Positions 43,801-54,313 of a DNA stretch of 64,000 bases are shown piece after piece (position 1 is the stretch's first letter; each line of letters starts with the position of its first letter). Origin of the DNA: Coprinellus micaceus (Eukaryota; Basidiomycota; Agaricomycetes; Agaricales; Psathyrellaceae); the NCBI GenBank assembly GCA_951394405.1, contig OX596336.1, positions 4,774,001-4,838,000 on the forward strand. The letters are read 5' to 3'. Under the pieces are notes generated by a model, which did not search any database, was not told the DNA's origin, and worked only from the letters and a program-made list of their open reading frames with translations. The position numbers were made by a program, and so were the translations under genes.

Positions 43801-43883
43801 TTGAGTGGTTGGTTCGACGAGGGCGATTCTGAGGAGAAGATGATCAGGTCAGCCACTGCAGGTTCGTAGTCAAAGCCAAGCAA
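40809..43883 (-). CDS. Large Agaricomycete-specific protein with NEWD motif
   Basis: The frame is open for 1024 codons; the first ATG is at 43697, giving 962 residues, and an upstream exon may supply the N-terminus. A typical signature lies in the middle: IPIWYPWGKREE, then a charged helix REQWLREMETLQAKQERETRNHNPP, then KFYVWD, RRRVA and YNGFYNEWDLCRYWG. I recall this order (WYPWG, R.RE...R....PP, VYVW, Y...NEWD.C) from a large uncharacterised family repeated many times in mushroom genomes. The C-terminal third has Trp/Tyr-rich blocks such as WYLGSENPVLALALCRLGMDL and SLPLFRRLKSF. No catalytic or transposase signature is visible. It points toward the DUF6698-like and 39075 genes, other lineage-specific families. 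Introns inside the frame cannot be excluded. Confidence 0.65.
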   Translation of the reverse strand: MLGFDYEPAVADLIIFSSESPSSNQPLKHLAGPFWGQRSSLLLRGLSAPTIRLSYLRGRKLPMSHTLGRDRLDRPIQQQFTIEETRYDASLAHVRRYIGPGWLYELEGRAYYSPTSHRPNVKIPPSTEVPSDFAPSRRTWGDLEQYREPQWSTRHTDFLAFIPSLPDLSAPPLYPLLCLPEIVDDPELGPHPEPHRWNQWKQLQHDIIQSCNLLLQHSGAPALRAALPYPCRRVDSQVEARTYLGKKAKLYHDILLARSLFMPWFGCLSYAIAVNEAIIREANSFPTRSNRCPPSWVELLLGLPQAQYRSIPRHPQTLEGYSLTTFHWQVETPAGTSGTVAPTLIDATFVSNLRNTCIANFDGSVERVGVFLEIPDKIEDIISLDWLIECRIPIWYPWGKREENIVAKYPRFARYRPPHNVIRSTSFSASTAGLELYPASPMDLRGSEEIDCILLNFDRNATSTRYERRQEVPECDRIWEEFFSRGDSREQWLREMETLQAKQERETRNHNPPLTRPETKFYVWDRGMRGTFRRRVATDEEIEGIFEEKGHFGRKQARYNGFYNEWDLCRYWGPPDDVQILFRSKRQANLKGTRLEAEVLWWQVYYGLQPDPSLGTDGANAMIVEEDTPESAQSAQPLFPSSPARCEPQLLKGGLDLDHGEHRARETGDRLTTKASMDDRRAASPKEVLEDGEIPDTEVAPNLETSDVSLGWISRQAYYFLGFTSPLPDAADILRSTSEPQNPMHAPRLLGISKGRASQEYWNSREGQSIISFAKSLASVDPSQPSSWDLHRWNAMSVTSLPLFRRLKSFQGEVVVQIERWDNVKGRLTPALLPQTKVAFWLDIAPKNPHSIGWYLGSENPVLALALCRLGMDLNSDPLSIAWYLAERGVPFHTWYKRRPCQVQPLEIVRTSPRLIQFRLDPQHRFTSTDYEEYVRFRRRLLDGPAGQAALKAGGICWRLATEDIGVRCVISGEPSQEALLGQRVLRRDDQGGFLVDDGLNHDEVWAICGEYEMGISTPISLNY

Positions 43884-44949
43884 ATCATTTGATCATCACG
43901 GCTGGCGCTTATGATCTAACCACGCTCCCGCGATTGGCGCTAGTGCCCCCCCTTCAAGTTGAGTCCAGCCTCTTCAAGTTCCTCCAGGGTCTGGGCACTA
44001 GGTGGATGTGCATGAGGCATAGATGAATAGCGCAGGCCTTATCGTCGTGATGGTGGCAAGAGCTTTCAAGTTGAGGGATTGGATGCCTCAGGCTGCCAGC
44101 GTACCCTCCACCTGGGTGGGTTTAGAGGTAAGGAGAACGAAACAGAACTGGCACGTTTAATTACGTGACGAGGTCGATGCGCTCGCGCCCGGGTCAGAAA
44201 TCTGACTCTGTGATCAAGGGGTTCAACACCTCTGAGTAGTGATCATTATGATGTGGTCAACCGCAGTGTCGTCACTCCGGACTTGAAGTTCTCTTCGCGC
44301 CTGGCCATTAACGTCGTGTAAACCATGCTCAAACCTATGAACTGAGTCCCGGTGAGGATTACTTCGACTGGGATATCTTCGTTATCAACTTAGTCTTAGT
44401 TTAACTGATGCGAAAAAGCGCCCTGAATGGGGTTCGATCATCCCAAGAACCAGACCCGAATTTTGGGGCACGTCAATAGACACATTTGGGCGGCAATCAG
44501 CCTCATGGCGACGCGCTTGCCTCTGGTACCCTGCTATTTTGGAGCTGGGCATATTGTCGTGTTTCGTCCCTCTTGGCCGAGATGTCACGCAACAGAGAGC
44601 GTGGTCACGTTGTGACAAATGACGACAAATCGGCGCACGGGCCAAGCTCGAAGATCGCTGCCTACCACATCATCCGCCGCCGCTTCGCGAGAATCCTCAG
44701 TAAAATCAGAGGCTGAACGCGCGAGTGGGAAGATTACTAGTATTCAGATCCCTCGGTATGTGTTCTTCACCTTGGTCTGCAGCCGTCGCGTCGATCTCAC
44801 TCTGGAATCCTTTCCCCTGAATCGCGGTATAGTAAGATATTGATATTGATCCGTTCATCTACCTCCGACTAGGTGCGCTGCGATGTCCTATCTCTACGCA
44901 TCCCTCCCCTTATCACCCTTCTCACAGACGCCGTAGTTGAAGGTTTAAT
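43884..44949. other. Intergenic, no supported gene
   Basis: Contains several CTTCAAGTT-type motifs (43949, 43972, 44066 and 44282) and no coding region that I can support. Confidence 0.4.
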
Positions 44950-46243
44950 ATGCGGAGACCTACTAGGAGACGCGTGGTAGTAGAGGAAGACGGATTCCTG
45001 GCAGACGACGAACGGGATGACGAAGAAGCCGAGTCCATCGCAGACCCTCCCTGCTCAGTGTGCTATGACTCAGTCACTGCTCGAAGGATCACCTGCGGCT
45101 CTGGAGGCCACGTCGTCTGTGAGAGGTGTTTCTTCAGGCTTGTTGGGGGCGCCTTGGTACTCTCAACTGCACGGATTGCCTGTCCAGATACGACCGGTTG
45201 TGGAAGTTTTTTCGCCCCATCGGACATCTCCCACATTCTTCCTCTAAACACCCGGACGTCATACAAGAAGGTGAAACACAACGAGGACCTGAGCCTTGAA
45301 GTCCAACAGTCCGGGGTAAAGGAACTCGTTGACTGCTCAGGCTGCGGATACTCCCAGGTGCGACCAAAGCGCAGCGTGGCAAGCGTACCCTTGAACATCG
45401 TCCGGGAGTGCACCCACTGCCGTTCGCCTATCTGCCTCGACTGCGGCCAGCTGGAACACGCGCCCCTTGCTTGTGGAGAAGCAGCTGCCCACGGTCTTGA
45501 GGTTGGTGACGAAGAAACACGGATCCTTCGAGAATTCCAAGTAAAAATTTCTGAGTCTTTGATCCTCGTTTGTGAAAAGTGCTCTTCGCGTGAGTCTTCT
45601 GCTTCTCTAGTATGTGGCATCTCTGGTATTGATTCGCGAACCTTTGGATTCTGGTAGCCATTATGAAGAAAGGCGGCGTACGTGTCTGACAATACGTCGA
45701 GCTAAACGCCTTCTGACTGATTTTTTCCCTTTTAAGTGCAATAAGGTGACTTGTGCAAAGTGTGGCCTACATGCTTGCGCAGTCTGCCATATGCGGCTAG
45801 GGGCCGGTTACACTCATTTTACCGTGAGGAGAGAAGTCGTAGAAGAGGGAGGCAAACTCAAGATACCCTGCCCTCTGAGCTCACCGGACAGCGAAATTAG
45901 GTCGTCCGCTCGAGCGCGAGCATTAAATTCCTTCGTGGAAAAGTATCCTGGTCGAGATCTCTCCTTCCTTCACGATTACCACCTATCTGGCCCTTCAGAC
46001 ATCAGTGGGGAAGACGAGCCTGAAGCCCTCAGGAGCGATTCTGACACGGATTCTGACCCAGAAATACTCCCGGAATATCAACGAGTACTACACCCCACGA
46101 ACCCACCTCCGTGGCCTCCACCACACCATTTTGAACCGTCGGACTCGGATGCAGTTGTGGACCGTGTCGGGGGCGGGTCCGCAAACCCAGGAGCATGGGA
46201 TGTCGCCGCCAGTCATATCATCCCCACTCAACACTCTGCGTGA
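44950..46243 (+). CDS. RBR-type ubiquitin ligase, RING2 junction irregular
   Basis: The first frame (44950-45657) encodes an acidic N-terminus, then RING1 (CSVCYDS...CGSGGHVVCERCFF...CPDTTGCGSFF). An in-between-RING zone follows (VDCSGCGYSQV...ECTHCRSPICLDCGQLEHAPLAC), then LVCEKC, the first pair of RING2. The second frame (to 46243) continues with CNKVTCAKCGLHACAVCHMRLGAGYTHF, the rest of RING2 with the expected catalytic Cys in CNK, and an acidic tail. An acceptor CTTTTAAG just before TGC AAT AAG is clear. The best-looking upstream piece, LIREPLDSG, would join only with a non-canonical splice, so the usual segment before GCNK cannot be restored. Either a small exon is missed or the gene is damaged. 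It differs from the RNF216-like gene at 20-22 kb by a short disordered region and different spacing. Confidence 0.55.
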
Positions 46244-47849
46244 TCTATACGGCGAGGGATGCATCCCCCCGGGCTTGGACTTCTTGGCGTCTCTAAAAGC
46301 TTGCACGGGCCCCACTCTTCCTCACACGGGTCTCCATCTCCACGATAAATCCCAGCACGTCTGATCAGCCTCGCTGAAGGTTGCCGGCCCTATGAGCACC
46401 CCTGTTGCCCTGAGCAGTCCCCATCTTCGTGGTACACCGCGGCAGACAACTATGAGCGCGTTTTTTCCTATCATATTCCTCACCCCAGATCCCCATTGGT
46501 CTCGTCCGTCCGTCTCAAACCCCACATTCCTCTTGTCCATCCTACCCCTTGGCTGAACCTGAAACCGTGATTCATGAGCAAGTACTTGGAGCATACTGAC
46601 CAGTTGGAACATGTTTAACATTATTCATTACTTATTCCACAACCAGCTACTAAACGACAGTCTTACTTTGTACAAATATGTTATTTGGTATTTACGTAGT
46701 GTTGGAGGAGCTGAACCGGGGGTTTCCCTGCCCTGGTTAAGTTCGCCTTTCTCCCCTTGTTGCCCCTCATGCATAGGCTGTACACCGTCACCGCACTTAC
46801 GGGCTACACGGGTGTCGTATCGTAGTTTACGACTGGGCCAAAGCCGTTGCCTGCACCGACCGTACCGTGGCCTCGCCCTTGTAGGGCCCATACATGACCG
46901 TTAAATAAAAGCCGTAACGGCCATATACGGGTGCTATGCGGATGACTGTAAAGCACTACTCTCGGCTCAGTAGTATTGCGGTACCTTCAACGGATTTTAT
47001 TGTTCTTACATGAATGTCAATGCTCGTAGAAATGTGGACACACTGATGACCTCGATGGGTGTGGCACCTTCCATTTACGGTGCTGAGTCAGCGTCCTGTT
47101 CGCGCCGAACAGCATTGTCGTTCTTTATCTTCGCTCCCTCATTCAGCCTCCTTCCTCCATGTCGTTCACGCCCACAATGCACGAACTCTTTGTACACATT
47201 CCTGTGAGTGTCTTTCTGGAACCCTTTGTGAGATGTGAATAGAACGTGGCCTTATAGGCGCACCACCTCGATCTCGTTTCGAACGCTTTCCTCCACCTCC
47301 ACCTCCCTCTCCCTTCTACTATGACCACCCAATCGAACCCTGACCAATGCACCCTTGGCACAAACAACAACCTTCTACCTGCCGATAAAGTTGTCTGGCT
47401 GCATGACCCATCAGACACCACACCTCTCGCGGTAGAAACTGAGGAGGAGACCATGGCGCGTAGGTAGCTACCCGCTCTAAGAGCCTGCCATTACTGACCG
47501 TTAGCACTACCAGGTAACCAGCAGGTTCTCAACGACGCGTCAGGGAGCACCATCGCCCAGGAGTCGACTTCTCGCCGCTCCAAACGGCACGGACACAACA
47601 ACACCCGAAGTATCGGCCCACTGGCGTCGTGCTCAGCGCCCCTCCCCCGCCCCCCCCGAGCAAGAAGCCGAAGCTGAAGCCGAAGCCCAATGGACATGAA
47701 GATAGCGAGAACGACGACAATTGATTCGAGCTTGAAGATGAGGGTGAGGGGGAGATAGATTTGGAGATGGGATATTGCGATGCTCGGTAACGACGAGGTG
47801 CGTGTGTTTGTTTTCCCATCTTCTTGCTGTATTGAAGTAAATCTCCCAG
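46244..47849. other. Intergenic / possible 5' part of the hAT transposon
   Basis: A plus-strand frame starting MTTQSNPDQCTLGTN at about 47322 may be the first exon of the transposase; splicing to 47850 is unresolved. The terminal inverted repeat of the hAT element was not found. Confidence 0.35.
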
Positions 47850-48836
47850 CTTGCCGACATCCTCCCCTCGAAGACCGTACCTCTTGGCTATCGTCGAGAG
47901 AAGGCTACTGTTTCCAATCCCAACAAACGAAGGTGCACTGAAATGGAAGAGGTAGACGCCGGTGCTCTGTTCGTCGGCGCCGTCAACCCACTCAATGCCT
48001 CCACGCTCTCCGGTACCACTCGCCTTTCCCCCTCTCCCCCGGTCTCATCAACGACTTCGACTCTATCAACTCCAACACCTCCCTCTCGCACGAAGGATTC
48101 GAAGAAGCCGAAGACTACGAATAAGACCTACCTTTTCTTAGAGCAAGTTGAGTGTGGTGCCGACAACAAGGCCGAGACAGGTGTCAAATACTTCAAGTGT
48201 TATCATGGTACTCCTCGCAAGACGTTCAATCTTACACCGAAGATGAAGTACAGTGTGAACCGTGAGTGACCACCCTTGACATCTTGACGACACTCACCAG
48301 TATACTAGATATGGTGGACCATCTTCGTCGGAACTTCCCTGTCATGTACCAACTGTATCTCGTGCTCGAGGAGCTGCCCACTCCCGAGGAGATTGCCGTT
48401 GCGTCTCGGAAGAGTGAGATGACTGATGCCTGACCAGCTCCGCCAGTTCTCCAAGGACCCCGAGAAAAAATCCAAGTCCATCATTGATTGCTTCAGCGAG
48501 CAGACGAAGGTATGCATGTACAGTTTTCTCTAGTGCCAAGCTGACAGCGCCATCCTAGGCTCAGTGGGACGAGCCCAAGTACGAGGCCCTCCTTCTCCGG
48601 TGGACTGTCAAGACAGATCAGCCATTTGATACAGTCGATCAAGAAGAGTTCCGGGACCTGCTTCAGTACGCCCATAGCCCATCGGGGAAGAAGCTCGACG
48701 TCCCCTCCCATGCCACTATCAAGCGCTGTGTCATGAAGCTCGGTCAAGATACCATTGACTCGACAAGAGAGATGTTTTCGGTGTGTTCATGCTCGTAGCC
48801 TCATCTAGGCGCTCGCCAATGTTTCATAGAACCTCA

Positions 48837-48843
48837 CATCCAT
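48837..48843. repeat. Left target-site duplication CATCCAT
   Basis: Identical to 51446-51452 at the other end of the nested element. An 8-bp duplication with one mismatch is also possible. Confidence 0.7.
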
Positions 48844-51445
48844 CACCTCAGTCACATGGCTGAACCCCCTTTGCAAGGGGATGAATTTTGCTCAGCCGCC
48901 CCCCTTTGAAGTAGGGTCAGCCATAGGCCCAGCCATTTTGGCTCAGCCATGGCTGGTGCCACCTCCAGCCAGATGGTAGTTGGCAGAGCCATGTCAGACA
49001 ATGGCTGTGCCATGTCAAGAATGGCTGAGTATGGCGGGCAATGGCTGAGCAGGGCTGAAGGCCCCTTGGGGTGTTCACAATTCAAATCTTCATTTTGCAC
49101 TGTTTTCTAAAAAATGGCCCAGCCACTTTCAGAATGGCTGAGCCATAGAGGAAAATGGCTGGGCCATAGGTCATAATGGCTGAGCCATAGGGGAAAATGG
49201 CTGGGCCATAGGTGATGATGGCTGGGGCATATGTGATAATGGCTGAGCCATATGTGATGCAAACCATTTTTGTCACAATGTCACATTTGTGACATGATGT
49301 GACAGGTGTGACAATGATGTGACAGTGTATTGCCACATATGATCACACATTATTTGTAAAATCTAAAAATAGAAATGATGTCATGATCTTCAGGCACAGG
49401 CACATGATCTGATGCCATCATGTCAATGCTATCATTAATTGAATGACCTCACACTCATTTAGATAACAACAAAATAGAGTAATTTCCTTGTAACTCTTCC
49501 AGTTCTTCTCCGATAAGAATGATCTGGATATCATCTGAAAGCCCTTAATTGGGGCTATCAAAGCCAGTAATTCCTGTGATTACATGGCCTCAAAGTATGG
49601 TTAAAATGTGCAATTACTTGTGCGAAGACCAGATGAGAGCTATTCATTGGATCTCAATGGTTGCATGGCCTCATTTTTGAATGATTACTGATCATGAGAT
49701 CCTTCATATTATATATATGGAGCATAATGAAATGCTACAACCATCAATAGTGTCCTTGACCAGCCATAATCTACCAAATATTGAGCACTTGCAGAACCAG
49801 GGTCATAAAATGGGTGGTCTGAAGGCCACAACAGTGAATTTCTGGTTGATTTGATGTTGGATATGCACCATGCAGTAGTAATGCTGGTATCCAAATGCTT
49901 TGATGTCCTCAATGTGGGAATCACAGTTGGATATTGGCCAAAAGCTTGCAAATTCACAGTGCACAGGCAGTAAATGTGGAATATGACTCCTTTACTAACC
50001 GTGGGAAATAATTCAATAACCCTACAAGTGAGGTAGCTGTTACTAAAATCAGAAAGCAAAAAACCCGAAGGCAAACGGTCCAGAAACAACAAAGATATGG
50101 AAGGAAGACTGGTTTTGTTATGGTTCAAAGCGAAGGTGGTTGCAGTGTTCACAAGTATACTCACAAACTGACCATTATGGCCATAGGTCAAGACCCTGTG
50201 GTCCGTTTGGTGAGATTCTTTTTTTGTTGGAAAGGGATTTCAAATAAAATGTCAACTTGCCTATTTAGGAAGTGTGGGAAATGTCACAGCCACCACAATA
50301 GGGCAAACATACATAATTTTTGTGTTTGTGCGAATTGGTCAATGACAGTACCATTCTGGGGTAATTGTACATATCAAGACTGATATGCTGCTTTGAGGAG
50401 TATCCACTATGTGCTTAAGCATCTAAACCTCTCTACAGACTGAAGCTGCACTCTGAATAAGGATTTGGAGACTGTGCAAAGATCTGTTTGTTATTGCCAT
50501 ATACTCTCCCTCTGTGGCATGCTGTATGGATAAAAAGAAAGTATTTGGGCTCCTTTGACTGCTTGTGAAACCAATTTGACTATCAAGTTCTGTAGGCTCT
50601 GTCCAAGATCACATAAAACCATGTTCAGACACACTTAGTGGTTGGCATTGTATGATTTGGCCAATTCATGACAATTGACAAAGACCATCAAGTTTAGACA
50701 TGTATAGTCAGACAGAGCTAATCACTACCTTTCCAATGATACCCTACACACCCTTATCTGACCATTATTGAGGGAGATATCTTGCTATCAGTACTTTACA
50801 TCTTATCTAAATGAGTGTGACATCATGATTTGCATGACATCACATCAGGTTCCTGTTCCTGGAGATCATGATGTCATTGTTTCAGGAACCAATCTAGATC
50901 CAATGACATCATAGTGCTATTTTTAGAAACTACTTCATTTAGGCAGAATGGTTGGTGTGACAGAGTGTGACAATTTTTTTTGGAAGTGTGACAGAGGTGT
51001 GACAAAGTGTGACACACATGGCCCAGCCATTTTGTATCATGGCACAGCCCTTCAGCGTAACGGCTCAGCCATCTGATGTAATGGCTCAGCCACTTGATGT
51101 AATGGCTCAGCCACTTGATGTAATGGCTCAGCCATTCCATACAATGGCTCAGCCATTTGATGAAATGGCCCAGCCTTTTGTCCAAATGGCTCAGCCATTT
51201 TTGATAATGGCTGTAGATGGCTGGCCATGGCTGGAAGTGGCTGAGCTCTCACAGATATGGCTGACAATGGCTGAACAATGGCTTCTTTGGCTCAGCCATT
51301 TGATATTTTTCCCAGCCAGCGCCAGCCTGCCGCAACCAACGGCTGAACGGGCATGGCTGGGCCTATGGCTGACCCTACTTCAAAGGGGGGCGGCTGAGCA
51401 AAATTCACCCCCTTGCAAAGGGGGTTCAGCCATGTGACTGAGGTG
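48844..51445. mobile_element. Non-autonomous AT-rich element with long inverted repeats, 2602 bp
   Basis: Both ends read CACCTCAGTCACATGGCTGA inward, nearly identical for about 90 bp. Weaker inverted similarity continues to about 49480 on the left and from about 50800 on the right (CTCACACTCATTTAGATA against its complement). CATCCAT flanks both sides (48837-48843 and 51446-51452) as a 7-bp target duplication. Subterminal zones hold dense arrays of AATGGCTGAGCC / GGCTCAGCCATT and of GTGTGACA words. The core (49500-50800) is AT-rich with no transposase. Removing the element and one CATCCAT restores the transposase exon ...LTSMVSISLDVW. Confidence 0.85.
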
Positions 51446-51452
51446 CATCCAT
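51446..51452. repeat. Right target-site duplication CATCCAT
   Basis: Matches 48837-48843 and re-joins the hAT transposase exon. Confidence 0.7.
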
Positions 51453-53273
51453 GGTGAGCATCTCGCTTGATGTCTGGACATCAAGCAACGGGTATGCGTT
51501 CCTGGCCATCGTCGCCCGCTTCGTCAACAACGAGGGTGTATTAGGTACGTGCCGTACCACCCTTGGTCTCTGTCTGCATGCTGAGTCCTTGATATAGAAG
51601 AGCTTCTGATTGATTTTCGAGAGCTACATGTTCACATACGGGTGAGAACATGGCAGCGACGGTGTGGGATGTACTTGAGACCTATGGCCTCATCGGCAGG
51701 GCATGTTTTGTTGTGTATGTGGTATTTCTTCGTTCGGCTGACCTCCGGGAAGATTCTTGCGTTTGTTATGGACAATGCCAGCAATAACGACACCCTCATT
51801 GACGCTATCGCCAAACGTTACGCCGAGCTCCAGATACCGTTCCCTTCCAAGGACGCACGCATGCGGTGCATGCCGCACATCATTCACCTTGCAGCATTAG
51901 AAGTACGTCTTCTATACTCCAGTATCTTCTCATCAATTTCTTACCACTCCTCGAGCTCCTCGAAGGGATCGGTGTGATCAGCAAAGAGGAGAAGAATGCC
52001 GCAGCGCAGACAGGATACCAGACCAACATCCATTCACCCAGGGCCGACCCTGACGACGAGACCACTCCAGATGGCCTAACTGATGACGGAGAGCTCGGCG
52101 CATTGGCGTTTGGGGCGATTGAGACGGTTCGTTCATACTTGTTCGGCAGATTCATCCTTTGCTGATCTTGCCTCAGATCCATCGAATATGTCGTGGGGTT
52201 CGTGCTAGCCCCCAACGTCGTAAGGCATGTCTGAAGGAGGCGGAGATGTTGATCCAAGAGTGGCTGGCTGACCCCGAGAGTGCTCCCAAGGACGCACCCC
52301 GAGTTGCGTTGACGTTGATCCTTGATGTTCGTACGAGATGGCCATCATGCTACGAGATGCTTCGTCAGTTGTTTATCTCTCTCCACCTTCTATTTCACTG
52401 ACACCCATCCTCACATTGCCCAGGCCGTGCCCTTCAGTTTTGCCCCACCATCGACAACTTCACAGCCAAAAACCAGGACTTCCGCCCGTTCGAGCTGACT
52501 CAACGCGAATGGCTCACGATCGAAATAGTTTGCGACTGGCTCCAATTGTTTAAGGTTGCGACCGAGCAGATGTCGACAACTAGCTCGCCCACGCTCTCTT
52601 CGACAATAGCAGTCTTCCGTGGCCTCCAAGGAAAACTCAAGCAGATCATTGCCACTCTCCCTTCCGACATCCCCAGCGTCGTCAAGACCTCCCTTGTCAA
52701 CGCCCATACTAAGCTCACGACGCAGCCCTGAGCGTCATTACTCAAGGATGTATGAGCCCCTGTCCACCACCCCTGGCTCTCAGTCATCTTCCTCGGCTAC
52801 ATCTACACTCGCATTCGACTTCCCGGCGTCGTTTTGTCAGGCTCCCGTCACCATTGGCAACGAGCTCGAAGCGTACTTTCGCATACCTGGTGAAGACTTT
52901 TGTACCTGCGACCCCATCAAGTGGTGGTGGGTACATTATTCAAGTTCCCCAACCTGTACCGCCTCGCATTCGATATCCTCTCTATTCCAGGCAAGTCAAC
53001 CCATCTCCCTCTCTCTCTTCGGTCCATTGTCCTAACGCTGACCCTGAATCGTAGGCTCTGCTGTTGCTGTTGAGTGGGTCTTTTCCGGGGGACGCGACAC
53101 TATTTCTCTTCGGCGTGCGAGTCTTAAGCCTAAGACCATGCGTATGCTGACGGTTCTGAAGCGCTCGTACAGGAGGGATCGTCGTAAGTAAAGATTGATG
53201 CATACCCCTCTTCAACCCACAAGAACGCATCCGATATGTCTACAACGCCGATGAATTCGTTGACTTGACTTAG

Positions 53274-54313
53274 TCTTTCAACTCTGTATGCATAGACTTT
53301 ATTTATTCTATTTCGCAGTGCATAGCGTTGAGAAGTAATGCGTACAGAAAAAGACAAACTTATCCGGAGGAAAAAGGTGCCCCAGAAGCGGCCGCGCAAG
53401 GGAGCGAGAAGTTCGTGCTCTCAACCTGCTCTGACTGCCCATTCAGGGTCCGTGGACGGGTTCCCTAGAAAAATCGCCATCAAGCCGGAGACACCCTACA
53501 GCCCCGAGCAAAAGGACGTCAAGAGCGAGGTGGTACAGGGGGTCGGGAGTGGGGTTGGGGCAGTGGTCGTTGGGCGTTCGTTCGGGCGCTCGAACGCCCC
53601 GTTTGGGACGCCGGACGGAGCCACTTCGGGCAGGTGGGGAGGCGTGGGACAGCATTACATACGCTACCCCCCGATCATGGTCTCACGATGCCACATTTGT
53701 CCCCGACGAACGACTCCTCTACTACCTCCCCTGGCGGCACTCCAGTCCCATTTCAACACCTCTTGCCCCGAAGGAGCCTAGGCAACGCCTTTCATCGATA
53801 TCTGTCCGGCTCCCAGTCTGCGATGATCCTCTCACCTTCACGACTGGCTCTGGGCGTTTCAAACCTGGCTGTCGAGCCCCCACTTGTCTTGGGCCCTCTG
53901 AGACACAACTAGCGACGTCATGGCCGCTAGAAGTCATTGTGTTCCCTGCGTTTTATTTGGAGTGACATCATGGCGAGGACTGGACCAACGTTCCACGGAA
54001 CCTCGACCGAGGAGGTTTGTACCCACTGGAACGAAACAAGCGTTGCGTCCGGCATCGTCCCAAGCGCGTATACCCCTAGGCCCAGGCTGCTACCCCTCCT
54101 ATGTTGGTAACATTGTACCCTGCCCCTCTGTTATCGCAGAGGGAAACGTCCTGATCGCCGTCAGGATCGCTAGGGTTTGAGTCGATACCAGAAGCTATAT
54201 ATTGGGCGTCGGACACCCGCCGATGCCATATTCTCCCAGACAACTTCTCACCGGGGGGACTTCGTTCATCGAAGTTCCTATCCGACTTCTTGCTTTCCGA
54301 AACCACTTTCTCG
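53274..54313. other. Intergenic with one weak open frame
   Basis: A plus-strand frame at 53338-53781 (147 codons, basic N-terminus RRKKVPQKRPRKGAR) has no recognisable domain and may be an exon of a small gene or a 5' part of the oxygenase-like gene. Otherwise nothing is supported. Confidence 0.3.

Larger units (their letters stand above)
47850..53273 (+). pseudogene. hAT-family transposase, interrupted
   Basis: Exons read in order as a hAT transposase. A Lys-rich N-terminus has KYFKCYHG. Next comes FRDLLQYAHSPSGKKLDVPSHATIK, then SISLDVWTSSNGYAFLAIVARF (first catalytic Asp), HTGENMAATVWDVLETYGLIGR and ILAFVMDNASNNDTL (second Asp). RMRCMPHIIHLAA follows, then LDVRTRWPSCYEML RRALQFCPTIDNF. 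The C-terminal dimerisation part has NLYRLAFDILSIPGSAVAVEWVFSGGRD. Clear exons include 48559-48780, 51753-51902, 51956-52125, 52177-52363 and from 52424. The protein ends ...VYNADEFVDLT at 53273. The gene is broken by a 2602-bp element inserted in the exon that begins at 48831. Independent of it, frame changes appear between ...DFRELH and HTGEN (about 51630) and near KLTTQP (about 52730). It is probably inactive. Confidence 0.8.

Noticed and set aside
46680..46740. Possible left terminal repeat of the hAT element (TAGTGTTGGAGGAGCTG)
   Set aside because: No complementary copy was found after the transposase stop at 53273, so the boundary cannot be supported.
48844..51445. Small frames in the nested element (for example 49709-50191 and 51009-51437)
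   Set aside because: The latter is a read-through of the ATGGCTCAGCC repeats; the former has no transposase motif and no matching exons.
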